A stretch of DNA of 27,357 nucleotides from CAZSXS01 sp964611385 (GTDB taxonomy: Bacteria; Bacillota; Clostridia; Lachnospirales; CAYPQA01): assembly GCA_964611385.1 (NCBI GenBank), contig CAZSXS010000053.1, forward strand, positions 1 to 27,357, in the 5' to 3' direction. Positions 15,150 to 21,912 of this stretch are shown in pieces. Positions within the stretch are counted from its first letter, which is position 1, and every line of letters begins with the position of its first letter. Both the position numbers and the translations under genes were made by a program. The notes beneath the pieces were generated by a model. It worked only from the letters and a program-made list of their open reading frames with translations, was not told the DNA's origin and did not search any database.

Positions 15150-15293
15150 TTATCCTAACATTACAATCAGCAGCGAACCAATGGAGTTCCAAGCATAGAC
15201 GCCTAATGAGACAGCCAAAATAGCTGTTATAATCGATAAAGAAACAATCCACCTTTGCCAAAATTTTGGTAGTTCTTTGAATTTCATTTTCAT
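15150..15293 (-). CDS. 47-aa membrane protein sharing its N-terminus with the esterase
   Basis: ATG 15293 is preceded by AAAAGGAGAG at good spacing, and the frame ends at TAA 15150. The protein begins MKMKFKELPKFWQRWIV, continues into one membrane segment (SLSIITAILAVSLGVYAW) and ends in GSLLIVMLG. The first 12 residues are almost identical to those of the next gene (MKMKFKELPRFWKG). It therefore looks like either a duplicated membrane anchor whose hydrolase domain was lost or a small partner made to sit beside the anchored esterase. It is the first gene after the divergent operator. The strong ribosome site argues that it is translated. I do not recognise it as a known family. Confidence 0.65.
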   Translation of the reverse strand: MKMKFKELPKFWQRWIVSLSIITAILAVSLGVYAWNSIGSLLIVMLG

Positions 15294-15335
15294 AAATACT
15301 CTCCTTTTTTGATTTAAGGATTAAGCCTTTAATTT

Positions 15336-15341
15336 ATTTTA
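15336..15341 (-). promoter_or_regulatory. -10 box of the leftward hydrolase unit
   Basis: TAAAAT on the minus strand, separated by 6 bp from the end of the palindrome. No consensus -35 is present; its place is taken by the TTCATATT repeat, as in activator-dependent promoters. Confidence 0.5.
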
Positions 15342-15347
15342 GTTTCG

Positions 15348-15395
15348 CAATATGAACCGAATATGAATTGGCAAATTCATATTCGGTTCATATTG
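15348..15395. promoter_or_regulatory. 48-bp symmetric divergent operator
   Basis: Two perfect 22-bp arms around a GGCA centre. Each arm, read toward the gene it faces, contains TTCATATT-CGG-TTCATATT, a head-to-tail repeat with an 11-bp period, the pattern bound by OmpR/PhoB regulators. The -10 boxes lie 6 bp outside each end (15336-15341 and 15402-15407), so both promoters have the same geometry. GGTTCATATTCG recurs at the response regulator's own promoter. It is most likely the binding site of that regulator. Confidence 0.75.
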
Positions 15396-15401
15396 GGGTT
15401 T

Positions 15402-15407
15402 TATGAT
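15402..15407 (+). promoter_or_regulatory. -10 box of the rightward hydrolase gene
   Basis: TATGAT, separated by 6 bp from the palindrome end, mirroring the leftward promoter. The -35 position falls inside the TTCATATT repeat and reads ATATTC. Confidence 0.5.
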
Positions 15408-15470
15408 TATTTACATGAAACTAAACGTTTATGAGTACAAGAAAATTAGCAAAAAACGGAGGAAAGAAGT

Positions 15471-16421
15471 ATGCGCGCATTATTAAAAGTTTTTATGGTT
15501 CTTGGAATAATTATTTTAGCACTGATAGTGTTAGTGGTCGCTTTTCTATTTTGGGGTTCAAAGCAGCCCTCTGTCAAGCACGACTATTACAAAACGGTAG
15601 ATGCAAAAATGGCACTTGAACAAAAATACACTGCACTTGGTACATACGAGGTTGAGTTTACTGAATTTGATTCAAACGAAACTATGTATAAGGAATACAA
15701 GGTGTGGTATCCAAAGGGTATAGCAGATGGAACGGAAAAATATCCAATAGTTGTAATGGCGAACGGCACAGGCGTACCACATTATAAATATGAAGCAATA
15801 TTCAATCATTTAGCATCTTGGGGTTTTGTTGTAATAGGTAATGATGTTGAAAACTCTTGGAACGGGACATCTTCTTCAAAAAGTTTGGATTTATTATTAT
15901 CCTTAAACTCTGACCCTAACAGTATATTTTATGGAAAACTTGACGAAAGCAATATTGGTGTTGCGGGACACTCACAAGGTGGAGTAGGTGCAATAAATGC
16001 TGTAACTAACCAAGAAAACGGAAACAAATATACCGCAATGTTCACCGCAAGCACAGCTCATCTTGCCTTGGCAAACGGATTGAAGTGGCCTTACGATGCA
16101 AGCAAGATAAATATTCCATATTTTATGGTTGCAGGGACATTGAAAACCGATGCAGGAAACGGTGCGGACTTTGCAGGAATTGCACCGCTTTGGTCTTTAC
16201 AAGAAAATTATGATGCAATTCCTGAAACCATAGCAAAAGTTATGGCAAGAAGAATGAATAGCGACCACGGCGAAGTGCTTTATACGGCAGACGGATATAT
16301 GACAGCTTGGTTTATGTATTACCTAAAGCAAGACAGCGAAGCCGGAAAAGTGTTCTTTGGCGAAAATCCTGAAATTTTGCAAAATACAGAAAACTGGTGT
16401 GATGTAAAAATTGTGGAGTAG
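15471..16421 (+). CDS. Membrane-anchored alpha/beta hydrolase (chlorophyllase/PETase-like)
   Basis: This 316-aa protein has an N-terminal membrane segment (about 6-28), so it is a third anchored extracytoplasmic hydrolase in the cluster. The fold cues are YPIVVMANGTGVPHYKYEAI (oxyanion side), LASWGFVVIGNDVENSWNGT, the nucleophile elbow GVAGHSQGGVGAINAV (Ser168), PYFMVAGTLKTDAG with a likely acidic residue, and SDHGEVL (His266). This order fits the dienelactone-hydrolase/PET-hydrolase-like group acting on esters. GGAGG lies before ATG 15471. It is divergent from the small membrane protein, esterase and pectinacetylesterase-like genes and shares their operator, so co-expression is expected. The next gene on the right is an IS21 fragment only 34 bp away, so the right edge of this unit is a rearrangement point. 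Confidence 0.82.
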   Translation: MRALLKVFMVLGIIILALIVLVVAFLFWGSKQPSVKHDYYKTVDAKMALEQKYTALGTYEVEFTEFDSNETMYKEYKVWYPKGIADGTEKYPIVVMANGTGVPHYKYEAIFNHLASWGFVVIGNDVENSWNGTSSSKSLDLLLSLNSDPNSIFYGKLDESNIGVAGHSQGGVGAINAVTNQENGNKYTAMFTASTAHLALANGLKWPYDASKINIPYFMVAGTLKTDAGNGADFAGIAPLWSLQENYDAIPETIAKVMARRMNSDHGEVLYTADGYMTAWFMYYLKQDSEAGKVFFGENPEILQNTENWCDVKIVE

Positions 16422-16455
16422 GATTGCAAAATAGACAAAATATTTACACAGGAGT

Positions 16456-17070
16456 GTGGAGATTAATTATGAAACTTATAAGAATACCGAGTTAAAGGCA
16501 ACGACCAGCCTTCTTGAAAGCTATTGCAAACAGCTTCATTTCGGCAGTAATCTGGTTGATAATTCCAAACGAATACAGGGCAAGGATAACATTGATTTCC
16601 TGATGGAGTTGTTTCGGCTTGAGCTAGAAAACCGTGAACTGAAACGCAAAAACATGTACATAAGGCAGGCTCGTTTTGATGTTTTTAAGACCTTTGAGAA
16701 TTATTCTTTTGAGGGCATCGACATTCCTTTAACCATTCAGCCGGAGGAGATTATCGCAACCAGTTTTATTGAGAAAAAACAAAACCTTATCTTGTATGGC
16801 AAGGTTGGCGCTGGAAAGACGCATATGGCGATTGCTGCCGGTATTTCGGCCTGTAATCGTGGTAAAAAGGTCAAGCTTTATCGTACTGTCGCCCTTGTGA
16901 ATGAACTTGTTGATGCTAAAAAGCAAGGAACAAACTCATCTGTATCACAATATATTCGTATCAATAATTCTTGCATAAAACTACCCATCCTGCTTTTGTT
17001 TTGTGGTAAAAATATTTTAGCATATTTTGGGGTAGTTTTTTATTTTTTTATCGAACTCACGTTATTTTAA
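16456..17070 (+). pseudogene. IstB-like ATPase of an IS21-family element, C-truncated
   Basis: From GTG 16456 (ACAGGAG upstream) the first 159 codons are a typical IstB/DnaC-like transposition helper: the N-terminal helical part (TTSLLESYCKQLHFG), FEGIDIPLTIQPEEI, Walker A YGKVGAGKTHMA (114-125), then VKLYRTVALVNELVDAKKQG. After about position 16933 the frame enters unrelated AT-rich DNA and ends at 17070, so Walker B and the sensor motifs are missing. Intact IstB is about 250 aa. The istA gene that should precede it is absent and its place is taken by the hydrolase gene, so both ends of the insertion sequence are gone. Confidence 0.8.
16977..17046 (+). terminator. Hairpin with T-tract in the IstB scar
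   Basis: AAAACTACCC (16977-16986) pairs with GGGTAGTTTT (17030-17039), followed by TTATTTTTTTAT. The long loop makes it a weak terminator. It could instead be the remnant of an element's inverted end. Confidence 0.4.
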
Positions 17071-17092
17071 TGTTTTGTTTTGTCGTGCAGCA

Positions 17093-17287
17093 ACGTTCAA
17101 AGTCACGGTGCAGCCCACTCTCATTGTCGTTTATAAACACACTCGCCATAATATTCATGGCATTGACAAGACACAGCCCATCTCGGATGCCGCTTTCGGC
17201 GAGCACGGTTTCGACTTGTGTGGTAATGTTGACATAAGCATGCCGGGTCTTGGTGTGGAAGTGCAGTTCCTTACGATGTGATTTCAT
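17093..17287 (-). pseudogene. YjbQ/UPF0047 (thiamine phosphate synthase-like) N-terminal half
   Basis: From ATG 17287 the first 65 codons are a clear YjbQ family N-terminus (MKSHRKELHFHTKTRHAYVN, then LCLVNAMNIMASVFINDNES and GLHRDFER). Then the frame diverges and stops at 17057. Full-length proteins are about 135 aa, so the conserved second half (with its GxWQ-like segment) is missing. YjbQ has a weak thiamine phosphate synthase activity in E. coli. It overlaps the ThpR gene by 17 bp, which suggests the two were once one operon. The break abuts the IS21 scar. Confidence 0.8.
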
Positions 17288-17687
17288 ATGTTTGTCCTCG
17301 CTTCTCGTAAATTGACGTATAGGTGAGCTTACCCCCTATGTGCTCCGATTTCATAAGTTCAATACTCGTTACCGTTTCGCCGAACAGTTCGATTTGCCAC
17401 GGTTTACTGTCGGTCACAACCTCGCGTCCAAGCGTGATGTGAGGGTGATACTTTCGCTCATCCATTTCAAAGCCACAGAGCGCAAGTTTGTATTCCACTT
17501 CGTGTTGCAGGTTCAAAAGCAGCTTATCTTCACACAGTCCAGCCCACCAAAGCGTTCCGTGGGAGAATGTGCCGAGCCGTTCGATGCTCGCCGGGAACTG
17601 GTCAAATGTTACAGTATCCATAATCGCCTTGATTTTATCAGCTTGTTTCGGGCTGACCTCGCCAATAAATGCGATCGTAAGGTGCAA
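17271..17687 (-). pseudogene. thpR: ThpR (RNA 2',3'-cyclic phosphodiesterase), N-truncated
   Basis: The frame contains both HxTx motifs of the 2H phosphoesterase family, HLTIAFIGE (residues 2-10 of the fragment) and HPHITLGRE (81-89), plus LWWAGLCED and the C-terminal GGKLTYTSIYEKRG. The listed start is a TTG immediately before the first HxT motif. Normal proteins have some 40 more residues before it (MRxFIAI...). Here the upstream DNA, readable to about 17700 as LDEN, changes into sequence belonging to the mobile debris. The active-site residues survive but the first strands of the fold do not, so it is probably inactive. It lies upstream of, and overlaps, the yjbQ remnant. Confidence 0.75.
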
Positions 17688-17830
17688 GTTCTCATCAAGG
17701 GAGAAATTGCCGTGTTGTGAGCGAGAACGCAGGCAGACGGATAATCGTTTGCTTGCTTTTGGCTTTGGGTAGAGCGCACAGTGATGATGGTGATAGTGGT
17801 GGCTGCGTCTGTGTAAACCGTAGAAATTGA

Positions 17831-17911
17831 TTATTTTTTTATTCTTAGCTTGACATAAGCGTCATCACGACTCAATCTCTCGTACAATGGGGTTATTTTG
17901 CTTTCTCTCAT
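17831..17911 (-). pseudogene. N-terminal stub of a large serine recombinase
   Basis: ATG 17911 is preceded by GGAGG. The frame reads MRESKITPLYERLSRDD and then AYVKLRIKK and a TAA. The first 17 residues match the start of TndX/TnpX-type recombinases, with the catalytic serine in YERLS. The remainder is foreign. The broken recombinase at 7748-9583 lacks exactly this N-terminal segment and lies downstream on the same strand, 8.3 kb away. Confidence 0.7.
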
Positions 17912-17933
17912 GGTAAAAATCCTCCAAATAAAA

Positions 17934-17999
17934 TATGCTCTAAAAGTATTATTTACCAATATTCAGTGAAATATTGATGAATAAGTCTTTTAGAGCATA
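17934..17999 (-). terminator. 13-bp inverted repeat at the island edge; possible gcv operon terminator
   Basis: TATGCTCTAAAAG (17934-17946) pairs perfectly with CTTTTAGAGCATA (17987-17999), with a nested CAATATT/AATATTG pair. On the minus strand it is followed by TTTTATTT, so it can terminate the gcv transcript. It also marks the boundary between mobile debris and the operon and could be an element end. Confidence 0.5.
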
Positions 18000-18081
18000 C
18001 AACACCGGCGACGAAGCAAAACGCAGAATACAGGCCGCAGTGGAGTACTTGAGCCAGAGTGACTTAAGCTTTATCTCTTAA
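17977..18081 (+). other. 34-codon ORF, probably a gene fragment
   Basis: Starting at ATG 17977, the frame reads MNKSFRAYNTGDEAKRRIQA, then AVEYLSQSDLSFIS, ending at TAA 18081 and overlapping the lpdA end by 11 bp. Composition looks coding (charged helix) but there is no ribosome site, and the start lies in the inverted repeat. It is probably the head of a gene cut at the boundary. Function unknown. Confidence 0.25.
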
Positions 18082-19468
18082 GCGCCCCCAGAGTCGGCAT
18101 ACTATGAACCGAGTGCCCCAAGGCTGCATGAATGGCTTCCTTGATCCCCTCAGAGTAAGTCGGATGGGGGAATATCGTCTTTGCCAGTTCCTCCAAGCTC
18201 AGGCCCTTATCGACGGCAAGCGTAAGGACAGTGATCATATCTGTAGCCCGTTCGCACATCAAGGTAGCACCCAAAAGCACTGTGCTCTCCCCATGATACA
18301 CCAACTTGACAAATCCCCGCTCTCCGCCGGTAATCACGGTCTTTCCGTTTGAAGACATGATATACTTGGTGGTCTTTGCGGGGATTCCTTTTGTCTTGGC
18401 ATCCTCCGCGGTCAAGCCCACAGCGGCAATCTCGGGGGTTGTATAGACGCAGGCCGGGCAGGAGGGCGCTACTTCTATTTCCGCCTTTGCCACCATTCCT
18501 TCTACTGCTGCAAGTCCCTCCGCTTCGGCTTCATGGGCAAGCTGCATACCGCCAATGATATCCCCCACGGCATAAATGCCTGGAATGGAAGTCTCATAGC
18601 GCTCATTCACAGTTAAAAAGGGGCCATTCTTCTCCGGGCAAAGCGTTTCCACAAAAAGGGCTTCTGTATTTGGCTTACGTCCGGTAGCGATAAGAACAGC
18701 GTCCCCATAGCATGTACCTTCCTCTTTGGTCATAAAGGTACAACACAAGCCCTTCTCATGCTGAGTGATAGACAGAAGCTTAGCTGAGGTGAAAATCTCA
18801 ATCCCTCTTTTTTTCAAGATCATACTTATATTTTGGGAGACTTCCTTATCCATCTGGGCGAGGATACGCTCCTTGGCCTCCAGGATGACCACAGGGCGGT
18901 CGAGGGATGAATAAAAGGAAGCCATTTCCAAGCCGATGACGCCGCCACCGATGATCACGAGGCTATCGGCCAAAACCGGCTCACCCTCCAACAAGCCATC
19001 ACTAGTATAGACACCTGGAAGCTGGGCACCGGGGATGGGCGGGACAGAGGGAGAAGAACCGGCAGCGATCAGGATCTTTCCGGCGGTATACTCTATTCCG
19101 TCCACCGTCACGCAATTTTGCGCCGTAATCTTTCCATGACCCTGCAAAATCGTTATCTGGTTAGCCTTCAGCAAGCTTTCGACTCCACCTCGGAGTTTCT
19201 GCACAGCCTCATCCTTATACTGATACATACTGGCAGCATCCACGGACAAGCCACTGATGTGAACGCCCAAAGAACAATCCTGTTTCATTTCCCGATACCG
19301 TTCCGAGCAATGCAAGAGGGCCTTCGTTGGGATACAACCCCGATTAAGGCAAGTACCCCCGATCAAATTTTTCTCTACCAGAGCCACCTTCATCCCAAGC
19401 TGGGCAGCTCGAATCGCAGAAGTATAGCCTCCTGGGCCGCTTCCAATTACGATCAAATCATAATTCAT
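18071..19468 (-). CDS. lpdA: Dihydrolipoyl dehydrogenase (L-protein)
   Basis: This 465-aa flavoprotein reoxidises the dihydrolipoyl arm of GcvH with NAD+. The start is ATG 19468, with AAAAAGGAGC upstream, rather than an earlier in-frame codon inside lplA. It has the FAD-binding GSGPGGYTSAIRAA (10-22), redox disulphide GGTCLNRGCIPTKA (Cys40, Cys45), NAD-binding GGGVIGLEMAS, second FAD motif YAVGDIIGGMQLAHEAEAEG and C-terminal FPHPTYSEGIKEA with the catalytic His near 435 and Glu near 440. Length and residues are those of an active enzyme. It is the last gene of the gcv operon, and its start overlaps the lplA end by 11 bp. A homologue serving other 2-oxoacid complexes would look the same, but the context points to glycine cleavage. 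Confidence 0.96.
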   Translation of the reverse strand: MNYDLIVIGSGPGGYTSAIRAAQLGMKVALVEKNLIGGTCLNRGCIPTKALLHCSERYREMKQDCSLGVHISGLSVDAASMYQYKDEAVQKLRGGVESLLKANQITILQGHGKITAQNCVTVDGIEYTAGKILIAAGSSPSVPPIPGAQLPGVYTSDGLLEGEPVLADSLVIIGGGVIGLEMASFYSSLDRPVVILEAKERILAQMDKEVSQNISMILKKRGIEIFTSAKLLSITQHEKGLCCTFMTKEEGTCYGDAVLIATGRKPNTEALFVETLCPEKNGPFLTVNERYETSIPGIYAVGDIIGGMQLAHEAEAEGLAAVEGMVAKAEIEVAPSCPACVYTTPEIAAVGLTAEDAKTKGIPAKTTKYIMSSNGKTVITGGERGFVKLVYHGESTVLLGATLMCERATDMITVLTLAVDKGLSLEELAKTIFPHPTYSEGIKEAIHAALGHSVHSMPTLGALKR

Positions 19469-20555
19469 AAACAAGCTCCTTTTTATAAAGATTAGAATGA
19501 CCAAGCAACTGCACTAAGTCCTGCATCTGACTCTCCATTCCCAATCCAGTCAGCCTACTTTCCAAGGCTTCCTTCTCCAGCAGGCAATTTTTCAAGCTCT
19601 TGGCGATTTCCTCAAAGTCCGGCTCCAGGGCATCGGAAAAAATGCGGATATCCTGTATGTACTTTTGCTCTCCCGAAGCTCTTATGTCCATCCGAAGGGT
19701 AACCCCCCCCCAGGCGAATCGTTCCTTGATCTCATGGGTAAAGGCACTTTTCTCTTCCTGCTTACCGTAGCGAAAAAGCGGATCAAGGAAACGTTCTCGG
19801 AGTACATCCATTGCCTGAATCATCTCAGCACCCAAGCGCCCAACATCATATGCACTAGCCCGAGAAGCAAGTCCACAATCCTCCTGGAACGCGTCAATCA
19901 GAGCCTTTTTTAAGTCAGCGATTGTCAACCCAGGGCAATGATCAGAGAGGTTCGTTACCCGCGAGCGGACGGATTGCACGCCTTTGGATTGCAATTTTTT
20001 CTCATCCACGCTTAAATATTTTGCCATCTTTTCAAAATCAGTGTGGACGAGTAAAGTACCATGATGCAGACATTTGTTGTTCTTATAATAATACGCATTG
20101 CCGGAGCATTTTGCAGCAGGCATCGCCTCAGTCTCTTGCACCTCTGCTTGCCCTTCTACTTGCGCCTTCTCATTACCCTTTACAACAATATCATTCCTTC
20201 CCGTAGCCAAGGCCTCAATACCAAAGGCGCTTAGGGCACGGATGATCACTTCTGTTTGCCGCTTAACGTCATAGTTTGGTTTATGTGCAAGAAAGGTAAA
20301 GTTCAAGTTTCCCAGATCGTGATAAACAGCCCCTCCACCAGAAAGACGGCGGGCCAGAAGCCCGCCGTCTTGTTCCAGTGCAGTAAGGTTGCATTCATCA
20401 AAGCTGCATTGGTTTTTTCCGATTACAACCGTATGTTTATTTTGCCAGAGAAAAAAGATTCGTTCATCCGACTGCAAGTGCTCCAATAAGTACTGCTCCA
20501 TTGCTAGGTTATAAAATGGATCAAAGGAAGAACCCAGCAAGTAATAATTAGTCAT
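19458..20555 (-). CDS. lplA: Lipoate-protein ligase
   Basis: This 365-aa enzyme activates lipoate with ATP and attaches it to a lysine of GcvH. It has the large domain with LLARRLSGGGAVYHDLGNLNF (66-86), GRNDIVVKG (119-127) and the KCSGNAYYYKNNKCLHHGTLL segment (149-169, catalytic Lys149). A C-terminal accessory domain runs from about 255. Between NDIVV and KCSGNA sits an unusual stretch of about 20 residues rich in Gln, Glu and Ala (128-147), where most LplA proteins have a short loop. It is a surface insertion and the catalytic pieces are kept. It overlaps gcvPB by 8 bp and lpdA by 11 bp. Its place inside the gcv operon shows which substrate it mainly serves. Confidence 0.94.
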   Translation of the reverse strand: MTNYYLLGSSFDPFYNLAMEQYLLEHLQSDERIFFLWQNKHTVVIGKNQCSFDECNLTALEQDGGLLARRLSGGGAVYHDLGNLNFTFLAHKPNYDVKRQTEVIIRALSAFGIEALATGRNDIVVKGNEKAQVEGQAEVQETEAMPAAKCSGNAYYYKNNKCLHHGTLLVHTDFEKMAKYLSVDEKKLQSKGVQSVRSRVTNLSDHCPGLTIADLKKALIDAFQEDCGLASRASAYDVGRLGAEMIQAMDVLRERFLDPLFRYGKQEEKSAFTHEIKERFAWGGVTLRMDIRASGEQKYIQDIRIFSDALEPDFEEIAKSLKNCLLEKEALESRLTGLGMESQMQDLVQLLGHSNLYKKELVYEL

Positions 20556-21912
20556 GTTGATACACCAACACTGGGTTTCGGGCGGCTTCCACCTCGTCCG
20601 GCCGTCCTACAACCGTGCGGATGGGGGCCTCGTGCATGACCTGGGGATTTTCATGGGCCAGCTGATAGAGAGCGATTAAGGTGTCACAAGCTTGATCCAG
20701 CGTTTCCTTAGATTCAGTTTCGGTTGGCTCTAGCATCAGCGCTTCCTTTACGATGAGTGGGAAGTACATAGTAGGTGGATGCATCCCATGATCAATCAAG
20801 GACTTTGCCATATCCAGAGCAGATACCCCTGTTTTCTTTTTCAGATCCTCCAACGAAAGCACAAATTCATGCATGATTTCCTTGTAAGGAATATCAAAAA
20901 CCTCTGCCAAGCGGCATTTCATATAATTGGCATTCAGTACAGCGTTTTCCGCTGCCTCTCTAATACCCTCTGCTCCAAGGCTTAGCACATAGGTTAAGGC
21001 CTTCACCGCTACGCTAAAGTTTCCATAAAAAGCCTTTACCCGAAGCTTGGGCAAAAATTCCTTCAAGAAAGCCTTGCAGCCAACAGGCCCACTGCCTGGG
21101 CCGCCGCCACCGTGGGGAGTGGAAAAGGTCTTGTGAACATTCATGTGAACCACATCAAAGCCCATATCTCCGGGTCTAGCCTTTCCGATGATGGCGTTCA
21201 GGTTGGCTCCATCGTAGTAGTTCAGACCACCGGCTTCATGAACCATTTGAGTTATTTTTAAGATATTCTTGTCAAAAATCCCAAGCGTATTGGGATTTGT
21301 CAACATCAGTCCGGCAACTTGGTCGTCCAGTTGCTTAGCCAGTGCATCTACATCCACGCAGCCGTCGGGCAAAGAGGGAACGGAAACAACCTTGTATCCC
21401 GCCATGGTAGCTGTTGCCGGATTGGTGCCGTGAGCAGAGTCGGGAACAATGATCTTATTCCGGTTCTGCTGTCCCCGGCTGTGGTGGTAAGCCTTGATCA
21501 AAAGAATGCCCAAAAACTCCCCGTGCGCTCCCGCCGCAGGCTGGAAGGTCATGGCATCCATGCCTACAATCTCACAGTAAACCTTTTCAGCAAGCTCTAA
21601 AACCTCCCGACAACCCTGTACTGTATCCTCCGGCTGCAAGGGATGGATGGGAGCAAAGAGAGCCGCCATTTCCTCATGAATCCGAGGATTGTACTTCATA
21701 GTACAAGAACCCAGGGGGTAAAAGCCGCAGTTTACCCCAAAGGTTCTTTGTGCAAGCTTGGTGTAGTGACGGCTCAGCTCTGGCTCAGCCATTTCCGGTA
21801 AGAAAGGGGGCTTTTCCCTCAAGCAGTCTTGCGGCAAGGAAACCTCCGGTACGTCACAAGGGGGAAGGATGTTTGTTACGTGCCCCTTCCTGTCTTCAAA
21901 TACCAGCTTCAT
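20548..21912 (-). CDS. gcvPB: Glycine dehydrogenase (decarboxylating) subunit 2
   Basis: This 454-aa protein is the PLP-carrying subunit of the P-protein, which decarboxylates glycine and passes the aminomethyl group to lipoyl-GcvH. Motifs: FYPLGSCTMKYNP (64-76), FQPAAGAHGEF (123-133), SAHGTNPATATMAGY (159-173), YYDGANLNAI (232-241) and the PLP lysine in HMNVHKTFSTPHGGGGPGSG (Lys261). Length is normal for the two-subunit type found in Firmicutes. It overlaps gcvPA by 4 bp and lplA by 8 bp, so translation is coupled along the operon. There is nothing unusual in the active-site residues. Confidence 0.97.
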   Translation of the reverse strand: MKLVFEDRKGHVTNILPPCDVPEVSLPQDCLREKPPFLPEMAEPELSRHYTKLAQRTFGVNCGFYPLGSCTMKYNPRIHEEMAALFAPIHPLQPEDTVQGCREVLELAEKVYCEIVGMDAMTFQPAAGAHGEFLGILLIKAYHHSRGQQNRNKIIVPDSAHGTNPATATMAGYKVVSVPSLPDGCVDVDALAKQLDDQVAGLMLTNPNTLGIFDKNILKITQMVHEAGGLNYYDGANLNAIIGKARPGDMGFDVVHMNVHKTFSTPHGGGGPGSGPVGCKAFLKEFLPKLRVKAFYGNFSVAVKALTYVLSLGAEGIREAAENAVLNANYMKCRLAEVFDIPYKEIMHEFVLSLEDLKKKTGVSALDMAKSLIDHGMHPPTMYFPLIVKEALMLEPTETESKETLDQACDTLIALYQLAHENPQVMHEAPIRTVVGRPDEVEAARNPVLVYQHD

